Assembly (NCBI GenBank): GCA_020746835.1
Contig: JAGPNK010000001.1
Location: forward strand, 868,001 to 932,000
Reading direction: 5' to 3'
Length of the DNA: 64,000 bases
Origin: Stachybotrys elegans
Lineage: Eukaryota; Ascomycota; Sordariomycetes; Hypocreales; Stachybotryaceae
The number at the start of each line of letters is the position of its first letter. The stretch's first letter is position 1. The notes below the pieces were generated by a model that was not told the DNA's origin, searched no databases, and saw only the letters and a list, made by a program, of their open reading frames with translations. The position numbers were made by a program, and so were the translations under genes. Shown one piece after another: positions 34,554-44,563 of the stretch.

Positions 34554-36549
34554 TCACGGTGGTGGATATGGCGTCGACACCCCATTCCTGCGCGGCATTG
34601 GCGTTTTCTTCTTCTCTTTTTCTTGTACATACATGCATATATGGTCGGTTTAGCGTCAGAGCTGGGAGCGATTTGACGAGGATACCACGGGCAAGCGTCG
34701 GCAGGATATTTCCGGACTGGTCGGCGCGGATAGGGCAGTCTGAGGAGGGGGAAGAGTAATTGATCCGATTAATGCACTGGAAGCTCTTGCGCGATGTGTG
34801 ACTGAAGGGTGACAACGGCCCGTGGGAGCCTGAAGCCTGTGATGAGAAGCATCTGCCATGTTAGCGTTCGAGTGCCGAAGCCACTCGATTCTCATGCACG
34901 AGTTGCAATTACTGATTCATCTGTGTCAGAGAACGGGAGGCGGCCGATATCGCAAGTCGTGTGTGAGTCGACCGAGATGGCTGATATACGCATAGCGCCA
35001 AGACATATAGGCGTATTCAAGAAGATGCAATAGTGCAAGAGTCTGCCGATGGAGTGCGACGATACCCGGCATGGAACAGCCACAGAGACCCTTGATGCGG
35101 CTCAGAATATTCCAGCTTGTTCTCCAGAGGGTCCATGAAAGTGGAAATCGCAAGATTGGGGTCCATCAGCTTCCGAGGTTGGCGTCAGCTTGGCACAGCC
35201 GACGCGAAGTAGCAGGTATGTATGCAGAAGAATCAAGAGGGTGTGCAGCAGCGGTGAAGAGCAGCTCGGTTGGGAGGCGAGAAGCGACGCCATCATCATC
35301 TTTCAATGTAGGAAGCCAAGATAGGGTGAGACGATGCAACGTTAATACGCCATGAGAAGAAATTCCTGGAGCGATCTGCCGGGGCCGTTGAATGCAACCG
35401 TGGTCGATGCAGGCATCCACGCGCCCATAAATCGTTCATTCCATGCAGTCTCGAAAAAAGACTGGGGACCGGTGTCGGGCCAGACGACGAACTGACAAGA
35501 ACGGAGAAATTTGGACGCACTGTGACGACGACTCTTACTCGTGACTGTGACTGCTGAATTAGGCACCACCGCACCAAGTCAGCGCTACCGACTCTGGTGT
35601 GCAGGTTAGGTAGGCACTTTGTGTTGCAGAAAAAAAGTGCGTTACAGCTCTAGTCGCGAAAGGGAAGCGCAAGTGTATCTTGGTGCGGAGGCAGGCGCAC
35701 GTTGTAGCAGAAGGGCAGGAATGCTCCCTCTGTACCTACCTACTCAACTTGGGCGACTCAACAAACGTCTAGAAATCATCTCATCACCACCACCACCCTT
35801 CGATTCTGAGAGCAAAACCAATGGATGAGATGCACCGAACTGGCTTCCAATTCGGAATCCCCGCACAGTCCATGACCATTCCGTGGACACGGTCCGGATG
35901 TCCTGGCTTAGCACGGAACATAAGGGCCTGGGCTAGCAAGCACAAATGGAGAGTGGACCCATCCATGTCATTGTCAGTCCCCTCTGTCAACCGAAGGGCG
36001 CGCCATGACAAGAAGATCCTTGCACTCCGCTACTCTCAGTCTCCAGTCTCCAGCCTCCAGCCTTCAGTCCCCGCCCCATTCACCATTCACGACGGACGTG
36101 CTGACCCCCCGGTACCGCAGCCACTACCTGGCCTACCACTGTTATGCAGCTGGTAAGATGGTATCTCCACGTACTCCGTCCCGACACCATAATGCCCGTC
36201 TCCTCCAAGGGTTAGATGGCTTTTGTGTCCGTTGATGAACAAAAACGAGTGACTCCTCCGTCGTCGACTCGGACCCGTCACTGCTCAATCTCTTTCTTCT
36301 CTCCATAGTCGACATTCGGCATCCTGACCAACTCGCAATCCTCAAGGCGAGCACCGGATACCAGTTAACTTATCTATATACATGCTCTTGTCCTCGTCAT
36401 TGGAAAGGCGTGGCTTATCCCCCTCCTTACACCTCCACCAGCCGTGAGCGTCACTATAGTCGGATACTTGGTACCTTGTGTGTGCCAATGGTGCCGACGC
36501 CCTTTGGTTGAATCCCCTCACCCTCTACGCCCTTCAGCTTGTCGTCGAC
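34554..36549. promoter_or_regulatory. 2 kb upstream region of the homeodomain gene
   Basis: No gene is seen. The first part should be the 3' UTR of the membrane-protein gene, and the rest the promoter and leader of the homeodomain gene. Close to its start codon is a short upstream ORF, ATG 36488 to TGA 36511 (7 codons). No other distinct motif was recognised. Confidence 0.5.
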
Positions 36550-39500
36550 ATGGCCTCCATCAACGAACTTGACCAGTTTGTCAACTGGGACCATGCCGGC
36601 GCCGCTGTAGGTACTTCGAACCTCGACGACGAGTCCCAGGCACTCGTCGGCTTGCCTAGTATGGCCGGCATGTCAGACGACCTCGTGACTGAGAATATCA
36701 ACCTCGCTCTCGAGAATGTGACTGAGGATGATTTCAGCTTCTGTGCTCTCCAGCACTTCTCGGGCAACTCCATCTTGCCATCCTTCCTTGACTCTGCAAA
36801 CAGCCTCAACATGTCTACAGTCCCCATGGACACGATGGACTCGATGGATTTCTGGGATACGCCGGAATCTCCTTGCGTCTCGTGCGCCCTGAGCGGCTAC
36901 TCCTGCAAGAGGATTCGCGAGGGTCGCCACAAAGGCTTCTGTACCAGCTGCGTTGCCCTCACCATTGAGTGCAGCTTTGGCGGAGTCATCCCAGCCAGCC
37001 TGGACCCTTCGGCAACCAGGGCCTTTCCTCTGGCCGAGCCTCTGAGACCGGTTCCACGGCCCTCGTCTACAGACGTCTTTGACAACTCTGACAACGATGC
37101 CGCCATCGCTGCACCCAAACCTGGCCCGCCCCCCAAAATTGGCGCTCGCTTCTCTCGAGAGTCAGTCCGCATCCTCAAGAACTGGCTCAGCACACACAAC
37201 AGGCATCCCTACCCAAGCGACGAGGAGAAGGAGATGCTCCAGCGCCAGACTGGCCTCAACAAAACCCAAATCACAAACTGGCTTGCCAATGCTCGTCGCC
37301 GAGGAAAAGTCCAACCTCCACGGGCCACCTCCCCTCACCCTGCCAACTGGTCTGGTTCTATCGACATCCCCCAGAGACGGGGCACTCCGGCTCTCGAGGC
37401 TATGAATCCCCTGCAGCGGTGGGAGCACTCTCCCCCAGAAAACGAACCCGCCTCTGTCACTGCCATTGCCAGAGCCGTCACGGCTTCCTCTTCGGCCCTC
37501 TCATCCGGCCTCAATAGCCCCTTCAGTCTCAACTACACCGACGACGGCTCTAGCAGGTCACTCTGCAACCAGTCCTCCGCCAGCTCTCTCGGCACCTCTC
37601 ATTCGAGCAACGGCTCGTTCGGCTCGGCCTACTCTCACGGGTCGCGAAACTCGTGGGGCTCGTTCGGCTCTGCCCCATTCAACAGCAGGAACCGCCGACG
37701 AAGAAGGCGACGAGGAACCCCCAAGCTGCAAAAGGACGGCAAGACCAGCTTCGATGTTCCGCTCAAGACCTTCCAGTGCACATTCTGTACCGAAACATTC
37801 CGAACAAAGCATGACTGGCAGAGACACGAAAAGTCGCTGCATCTTTCGCTGGAACGATGGGTCTGCGCTCCAGAGGGCGCTCGAACTCTTAACCCCGAGA
37901 CAGGGCAGATGTCGTGCGTCTTTTGCGGCATCTCCAACCCCGACGACGCCCACATCGAGAGCCACAACCACTCCGCGTGCCAGGAGCGCACACTCGAGGA
38001 GCGCACCTTTTACCGAAAGGACCACCTGAACCAGCATCTGAGGCTGGTGCACAACGTCAAGTTCATGGACTGGTCGATGAAGCATTGGAAGGTGGCGACG
38101 CCAGAGATTCGATCCCGTTGCGGTTTCTGCGGTATCGTGATGGATACTTGGACCATCCGAGTTGATCATCTTGCGGATCATTTCAAGACTGGTTATTCCA
38201 TGGCTGATTGGAAGGGTGACTGGGGTTTCGATGTACCCGTCCTCGACATGGTCGAGAACTCCATTCCTCCATGTATGAGACCTCTACAGTTTCCCGTAGA
38301 CCAGCTCCCGACCTCTAACTTTTGACAATAGATCTCATTCATCATGAACGCACCACTCCTCTACCCTTCGTAGCAAGCTCAGGCCCAGCCGAGTCCCCGA
38401 GAAATGCCTACGAGCTCATCAAGCTAGAGCTAGACTACTTCGCCGTCTGTTACGTGGAGCTACACGGGTGCCTACCTTCGGACGAGCAGCTCATGATCGA
38501 AGGATGTCGTATCATTTTCGCCAGCGAATTGTTGTCACTTCAAGGCATCGCCACGCAACCGTCCTGGCTGCGTGACCTGATCATGAAGTCAGTCGACCTC
38601 GAGCAAAAGGCCAGGTTCGGTCCGCTCAGACAGGCCGCGGAAAACAGGCTGGCGACACTCAAAATTAACGGCAAGGACAACCTGTTCGAGCAGTGCCCCA
38701 TGGAATACCAGCTACAGGAATTTGTCAGGGCGAAGAGGCTACTGGGCCTAACTGCAATGGATGACGAGCTTCAGGAGGAAGCTTGCCGAATCGTTGGTCG
38801 CGTGGAGGAGGTTTCGACGCATCCATCGGAAGCCGTGGCCAACTGGCTGGTGCGTCTCATCATGTCCGGCACCAACTGGCTCGAGCCTTTCCGACGACGG
38901 GCACATCTCCCCCGCAGCGAGGATGTGCAGGATGAGATTATCCGATCAACTGACCCCAAGTCCATCGACTCGACCATCCACAGCTATTCACGTTTGGAAC
39001 GAGAGCTGGGTGACTACCTAGAGCTGCATCGTTCTCTCCACGGCGTCGAGCCTAGCGATGAGGACCTCCAGCGCCAAGCTCGTATCATTATCTACGAGTT
39101 TGACGACGGGTGGAACCAAACCGCAGCAGACAACCTGCAATGGCTGGAGGCTTTCAAGAAGCGTCACTCCTGCAAGGGAGAGCCTGCGACTTCGAGCAGC
39201 TCCCCTACTGTTTCCACCCACAAGAGCGCCAAGTCGGTAATTACCGAGAACTCTGTCGCACAATCAACGCCCCCCTCATGCAACACGGGCATAGCTACCA
39301 GCAACCCTTTGGAAATAGACCAAACCATGAGGCCCAATCCGTTCTTCCTCAATGACGCCAACTGTTATAGGCGCCTGGCCAAGGAACTACAGAGATGGGT
39401 GCACCAGATCACGTCACCAAACAATCCTAACTGCCATGTCCCGACCGATGCCGAGCTGCAACACCAGGCTCGATGGATTCTTTATGACGAGTGAGTCACG

Positions 39501-40232
39501 CTACCGTCCCGACCGTATATGTATTTCGCACTGACTCGTTGTAGCGATGACCCATGGAACCAGACCGCGGCAGACAATGCCGAATGGCTGTTGAGGTTCA
39601 AGCGCGAGGCTGGAATGATCAATGATGAGGGGCCGAAGCTTCCAGTTACCGACTCGTGGGCTCTCGAACAAGGCGGCTCCGGCTTCGCGCCACCCTACGC
39701 ATATCCAAAGGGCAAGGTATGCCAATACAGCGGAAACCTGCAGTTTTCGATGCGACAAGGCGCAAAGGCAATCTCGACAGACAGCCAGTTGGCCAACAGC
39801 TTCGTGGAGAACCTTACATCACGCTATCCTCGGCCTGGTACCATTTTCTGCTCTCGTGAGCTCGAGAACGGCCTCTCGGACATGGTGGAGAAGCACGCTT
39901 CTCTCACCGGTGCGTTGCCCCCGGACGAAGCGATGCGCGCCCGGGCAAGGGAGATTACCAATGCGTCAGAGACGGCGGCTGACGACCCGGTTCTTCTTGG
40001 CAAGTTCAAGGACTGGATGCGGGAGAGGGTGCCGGTGAACACAACTCTGGGTGACGAGCCCGACCAAACCAATGCCAGGGCCCCAGTCCTAAACCTTTCC
40101 GATGCCGACGTGGATAAGATGCTGCAGAACATGGACTTTGATTTTGATACCCAGGACATGATTGCTGGGAGCATGGAGGGATTGGAGGATGCCGGAGGGG
40201 TCCCATTGACGGGCCAATGGAGTACATTTTAA
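36550..40232 (+). CDS. Multi-module regulator: Zn2Cys6-type cluster, TALE homeodomain, C2H2 fingers, five HTH-like repeats
   Basis: Three exons, 36550-38272, 38332-39490 and 39545-40232 (introns of 59 and 54 nt), 1,189 residues. Residues 109-141 match the binuclear cluster pattern C-x2-C-x6-C-x11-C-x2-C-x6-C. A TALE/KN homeodomain lies at about 200-253 ([29 protein letters not shown]). A C2H2 finger follows (C410, C413, H426, H431), with further degenerate Cys/His pairs ([22 protein letters not shown]). The C-terminal half holds five related segments at about 600-660, 695-752, 793-852, 917-979 and 1065-1123. Their shared core ([15 protein letters not shown], then WLEAFKKRH) resembles CENP-B/Tc5-type helix-turn-helix units. 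A nuclear transcription factor is well supported. Fungal homeobox/C2H2 proteins of this kind are known as developmental regulators, but the target genes here are unknown. Confidence 0.9.
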
Positions 40233-41580
40233 AACTGTTTGACATGATATCAGGTGTGGTAGGTTTGAGATGAATGGCGCACAGAATGACGAGAAAATGC
40301 TACAATATGATAATATATAATAAAAATAACGACACTATGGGATGCTTTATATACTTGGTGATGGCGTTCTTGAACCTCGAAGTGAAGCGGAGTATGCATT
40401 GCACAACCACCTCAGGCTCTTCCCCGAAGAAGCATCCGTCCTAGGTAGCTGTCAACTTCGTGGTAAGATCACTGTGCACTATCCTGTGCTATCCGATGGA
40501 GTGCTGCCTATTTGGTTTTATTTTTGTTATTTTACTTGATGGTCAACTAGATAGAGCCCTAGTAGACCATGTCTTTGGGTTCTCGATGGTTCGTTGTGCT
40601 TGCTAGCCAGGTAGGGGCTTTACCCGTGGCTGCGTAGCTGGGAGATGTCCGAGATATTCATGCTTCCTCGCACCGACGAGCAGTTTGCCTCTTCGCTCTG
40701 CTCTAATCGCTTGCCCGTGTCAATAGTATAAGCCAACAAGCCCCAGTTACATGTTCCGTTGCCCACTTCCCAGGCGTGTTCCGGAACTGTATTAAACACT
40801 GTGTGAGGCACCAGCGCCGGAACAGATAACCCTTGCGTAAATAGTTGTCTGGGAGCCAGTACGCCAAATGTAATATAGTGCTGTTGTTGAAAGGGATTTT
40901 CGTTTAGAAAAATTTGGAGGTTCGGTTTCGCAGTTCAAGTGCCTGGGAGAGCCGTCTTGCTGCACCCGGATCTCCCTCGGCAGACTGCCGACACTGAGCT
41001 CGAGTAGACCATCTATAGCGGACGGGGCCATGATCTATAGTGGAGGAACGGAAAATATACATAGTGAGAATTGCATTTTCCGCTCCGCTATCCGTAAATT
41101 TGGGCCTCTAGCTCACTCCAGCGAGCTGGCGCACCTAGTTGCATTTGTGATTGCGTCTTCGCTTGAGGTTGATGTTGTCGAGACCTCCGCACATGGCTTA
41201 TGTTGTAGCAGCCCGGAAGACGATTTCTTCAGCTCTTGGGTAAATAGACAGACAATGTGAGCATGAAATTGTCAATATTACATCTGGCAAAAAAAGACTT
41301 GACAAGAATCGGCTGTTGGTGGTTGATGACGGGCTCTTATAGTTTTCTGGCACCGCAGAACAGAGGCATGCATGTAAGGGAACAGAAGCACAGGTAGGTA
41401 GTAGGAAGCATGCGTGAATAGGTTTCACGGTCATGGTGTGAGGGTGAATCACATACCGGAGGGTGCAACGGGCCGTGTGACGCATAGCCGTGAGTAAGTG
41501 ACACTGCTCAGAAGGGACCTCTTGACAAGAACCACCTGTGTTCTAACGATCAAACATGAATCACATTTTTTAATATTTGT

Positions 41581-41627
41581 TTATTTATTTATTTTTATTT
41601 ATTTTTATTTATTTTTATTTATTTTTT
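41581..41627. repeat. ATTTTTATTT decamer tandem repeat
   Basis: Three exact ATTTTTATTT units (41591-41620) flanked by TTTATTTATTT and ATTTTTTA. It lies in a gene-free stretch. No transposon ends were seen beside it. Confidence 0.9.
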
Positions 41628-42448
41628 AGGTGGAATCAGCTTGGCCGAGGCTCAATATCGACCCACAGCTGCCGAGTTGCCATGCGCCGATGATGTGGAA
41701 AGCGCACCTGCTTCGAATCTATAATTGACGGAAGGCATGAATGGGGGCAACCGGGACTGGCGGCTTCCGTCTTTGGTGCTCGTAATCCAAGGCAAGACAG
41801 GTGCTCGCTCCTCTAATAAGCGACCGACAAGGGCACAAACGGCGTTTGAGCGAGCATGACTGTTTCGACTGTTTCAACCGTTTCGATCCTCTTGTCTCTC
41901 GGTTGTTGCCGACGATCCCCTTGCCTCGCAACGCCCGTACCAAACACCTTGATCGCATATGTTTTGTTTTGACGGCAGCGCTGCAGATGCCCTCGCCTCG
42001 CCTCGCCACGGCACCTCTGACACGGTTGGCGTCTTGGGGCCGAGATGGACTAATTACCAGGGAAGCCCGGGATGCCAGGTTTCGCCGCGCTTTGATCGCT
42101 TGGATGTCGCACTGATTTTTGTTCAGGGTCGGGTCTGGCCCGTGATGGTGGCGATGGCGATGGCGATGGCGATCTGGATCTGGGGGGGCGCGGGATCAAA
42201 GCGTAACCCCTCCTGTCGGCTCCATCAGCCGCCCTGACATGTTTCCACCCAGATATTCTGGAATTGGCATGCTCTGTTCGATTGATGGGTGTTCACTCAT
42301 TGGCATCATTGATGAGGCGGAGCAAATTGGACACACCAGAGCACCAGAGGGGCCGCCCCTTGACTTTATTTCATTTCCTGTCATCTCGCGACATTTTATT
42401 CCTTTTCCTTTCCCCAGCTTGATTCCCGTTTCCTTCTCTTCTTCTTTT

Positions 42449-42466
42449 CTTCTTCTTCTTCTTCTT
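42449..42466. repeat. (CTT)6 microsatellite in a pyrimidine-rich leader
   Basis: Six CTT units inside a longer C/T tract (about 42,400-42,468), roughly 400 bp before the start codon at 42,854. Such tracts are common in fungal promoters and leaders. Confidence 0.85.
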
Positions 42467-42853
42467 TATTGCTAATTCCTGCTTAAGCTTTTCAGTGCCG
42501 TCCGCCGTCATCTTTCCAAGGTTACATTGGAATCTTGTTGCCAACCCACGGACACGCACCCCCGGTCGATGGAATGAATGCGATTCGCTGCCTCTGAGAT
42601 TGATTGGAACGAAACTTCAAGGCTGAGAGTCTAGCAAACATGAGGCTGTGACATCCTTTTCGACTTTTCCTTTTTTTTATCACTTGTTTTTTCTTTTTGG
42701 GTTCGTCTCGCTTCCTGCCAGCCAGGTTCAACCACCCATAATCTCCATCCAACCACGGAATCTCTCGTGCTTACCTACCATTCGCGTTTCCACTTTCAAC
42801 CGCAAACACGCCGTGCGCACAATCACCCTCTCCTCTCCCACCCGCGTTGAGCC

Positions 42854-43837
42854 ATGCCAACATACCTCTGCCACGGCTTCCGGTGGCATCGTCGCAGCAT
42901 CCGCATCTTTGTCATCCTCAACGATCTGGAAGATGCCGCCCCCGACTGGATCATTGGCCGCTCCACCGCCTCCGCTATTCTTGACCAATTCGCAGTTAAT
43001 TTCGACTTCTTGCCCCAGGTCTCCGACGCTCAGGCCCGGCAGGGATCTCAGTCGCGACAGCAGCTGAAGCAGTCGCAAAAGCCCTCAGCAGTCCATTATG
43101 AGGAGGACATCTCCCTCCCACCACCCCGCGTCGCTCCCTCTGAAGATGCCGTGCTAGCGCATGAGTGGTCGCCTGTCAAGCTCCTCGAGGAGCATGACGA
43201 GGCTGAGACCGAGTACCCCAGCAGACCCTATGCTTTCGTTGCCGACTATGTCGTCCGCGTCGACCTCAGCGCAGACATTACCGGCCACATGGCACTATAT
43301 GAGAAAGCGACCGGTGCTCGCCACGCGCCCTGGTTTGACAAGCTGAAAGATCAGCTGCAGCCGGGCGAGGCGACCGCATGGTACCTTGTCGTCTGCGATG
43401 ACGAGGAGAGAGCCGTGAGTGAGACGGATGCCGATAGCGAAGAGGACGAAGTGCAGGCCGAGGCAGAGCCCGAGACGCCAAGTCCAGCCATATCCGTTCC
43501 GCGGCAGAACCCCAGGCCCCGAGAGCCCCCCCTTCCTCCTCTGCCTCCTCTTCCGCCGCTCCCGAATCCCAATCCCAATCCCAATCCCAATCCCAGTTCC
43601 AATTTCAACCCCAATCCCAACGGCCCATCTTCATCCGCACCGGGGAGCCAGGCACCGCTTGCCATGAGAGGGCTACGGCCGCCCCGGCAAGCTGCCTACA
43701 ATTTGAATGGGAGAATCAGCCCACAAGCCCCTCGAGATCAGCCACAACCACCAAGATCACAAACTTTACCACCACCACGATCGCAAAAGACGCTTGGATT
43801 ACGACGAATATTTGGCAAAAAGGAAAGCACCGAATGA
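42854..43837 (+). CDS. Conserved fungal protein of unknown function
   Basis: Single exon, 327 residues. The N-terminus is compact and looks conserved (MPTYLCHGFRWHRRSIRIFV; LNDLEDAAPDWIIGRSTASA), and a second block follows (ARHAPWFDKLKDQL; WYLVVCDDEER). Together, residues 1-190 may form one folded domain interrupted by a Gln/Ser loop. The rest is disordered: an acidic stretch (about 195-215), Pro/Leu repeats, Pro-Asn repeats and a basic tail ending GLRRIFGKKESTE. I recognise the N-terminal block as widespread in filamentous ascomycetes but know no function for it. No signal peptide or membrane segment is present. Confidence 0.8.
   Translation: MPTYLCHGFRWHRRSIRIFVILNDLEDAAPDWIIGRSTASAILDQFAVNFDFLPQVSDAQARQGSQSRQQLKQSQKPSAVHYEEDISLPPPRVAPSEDAVLAHEWSPVKLLEEHDEAETEYPSRPYAFVADYVVRVDLSADITGHMALYEKATGARHAPWFDKLKDQLQPGEATAWYLVVCDDEERAVSETDADSEEDEVQAEAEPETPSPAISVPRQNPRPREPPLPPLPPLPPLPNPNPNPNPNPSSNFNPNPNGPSSSAPGSQAPLAMRGLRPPRQAAYNLNGRISPQAPRDQPQPPRSQTLPPPRSQKTLGLRRIFGKKESTE
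43565..43594 (+). repeat. (AATCCC)5 hexamer repeat encoding Asn-Pro pairs
   Basis: Five exact AATCCC units inside the coding region of the gene at 42,854, encoding five Asn-Pro pairs; more degenerate copies follow to about 43,620. Confidence 0.95.
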
Positions 43838-44345
43838 TGGCGGGCCGTTCATATTCGATTTATTCCACAAAAGGTATACGACGACTGTATTTCAGGGCAA
43901 CGTTACAAGCCCGTCATCGTCAAGCATTTCACAGGGAGCAAGAAGCGGGTGTCAGTTATCCGAGTACGGAAATTGTATTTTGGAGTTTCGAAGAGTCTGC
44001 CAAGGCGGAAAGGCAAGGCACTGGATACAATGAGACATGGACATGTGGCTGATGACTTATGAACAGGGGACTTAGCTGATGGCCATGAATAATATAATAC
44101 CCCACGAGTGGGAGCTCATTTCCTACGCGAGGCATAGGAGGATGGCTGATAATGAGCCCCTCCCTCCTTGTAATTGCTTTAGCTCCATACATGTATGCAC
44201 GGTATCGGCATAGGAGAGCAGGATTATCGGCGACATGCTTCACAAAGGCAATGAGAGAAAGAAGAGGCGTCCAGCTTCATCTATTTAGACTAATTCCTTT
44301 TCATGATCTAGCGTCGATCATTGTGCCCTCCCTCCCTTATATCGC

Positions 44346-44354
44346 TTATCAGAT
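44346..44354 (-). promoter_or_regulatory. Perfect ATCTGATAA GATA-type site (SreA-class consensus)
   Basis: The minus strand reads ATCTGATAA, an exact match to the ATCWGATAA motif reported for SreA-type repressors. It lies 210 bp before the MFS start codon. About one chance match is expected in 64 kb, so position rather than presence is what makes it worth noting. Confidence 0.4.
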
Positions 44355-44390
44355 TAGAAGCATCCCTTTCCCAGGGTTCATGACGTCACG

Positions 44391-44402
44391 TGCATCTGAA
44401 CC
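44391..44402. promoter_or_regulatory. Overlapping CRE (TGACGTCA) and E-box (CACGTG)
   Basis: The palindromic CRE at 44391-44398 overlaps the palindromic E-box at 44397-44402, about 162 bp before the MFS start codon. CRE sites are bound by ATF/CREB-type bZIP proteins and CACGTG by bHLH proteins. Binding here is inferred. Confidence 0.45.
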
Positions 44403-44563
44403 TCCCATTCAAGTCAGACGCCAGCGACAAGTCGGTGCAGCCCGGCAACGTCAATCAAATTTCCCTTGATTGATTGCTTGAGCCGGAGCGACCCGAGAGG
44501 CAATCCAGCAGAGCAAGGCCATGACTCCCCCCGTGTGAAGCAGCAAAAGAAACAGCCACAGCC

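Larger units (their letters stand above)
40233..42853. other. 2.6 kb intergenic region
   Basis: No credible gene on either strand; the longest open frames are about 100 codons and non-coding in character. It contains an AT-rich decamer repeat at 41,581-41,627 and a CTT run at 42,449-42,466, both listed separately. The right end is the CT-rich leader of the gene at 42,854. Confidence 0.55.
43838..44563. promoter_or_regulatory. Promoter region of the MFS transporter gene
   Basis: 726 bp between tandem genes. The left part is the 3' side of the previous gene. The right part carries an ATCWGATAA-type site and a composite CRE/E-box, listed separately. No coding exon is seen. Confidence 0.55.
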
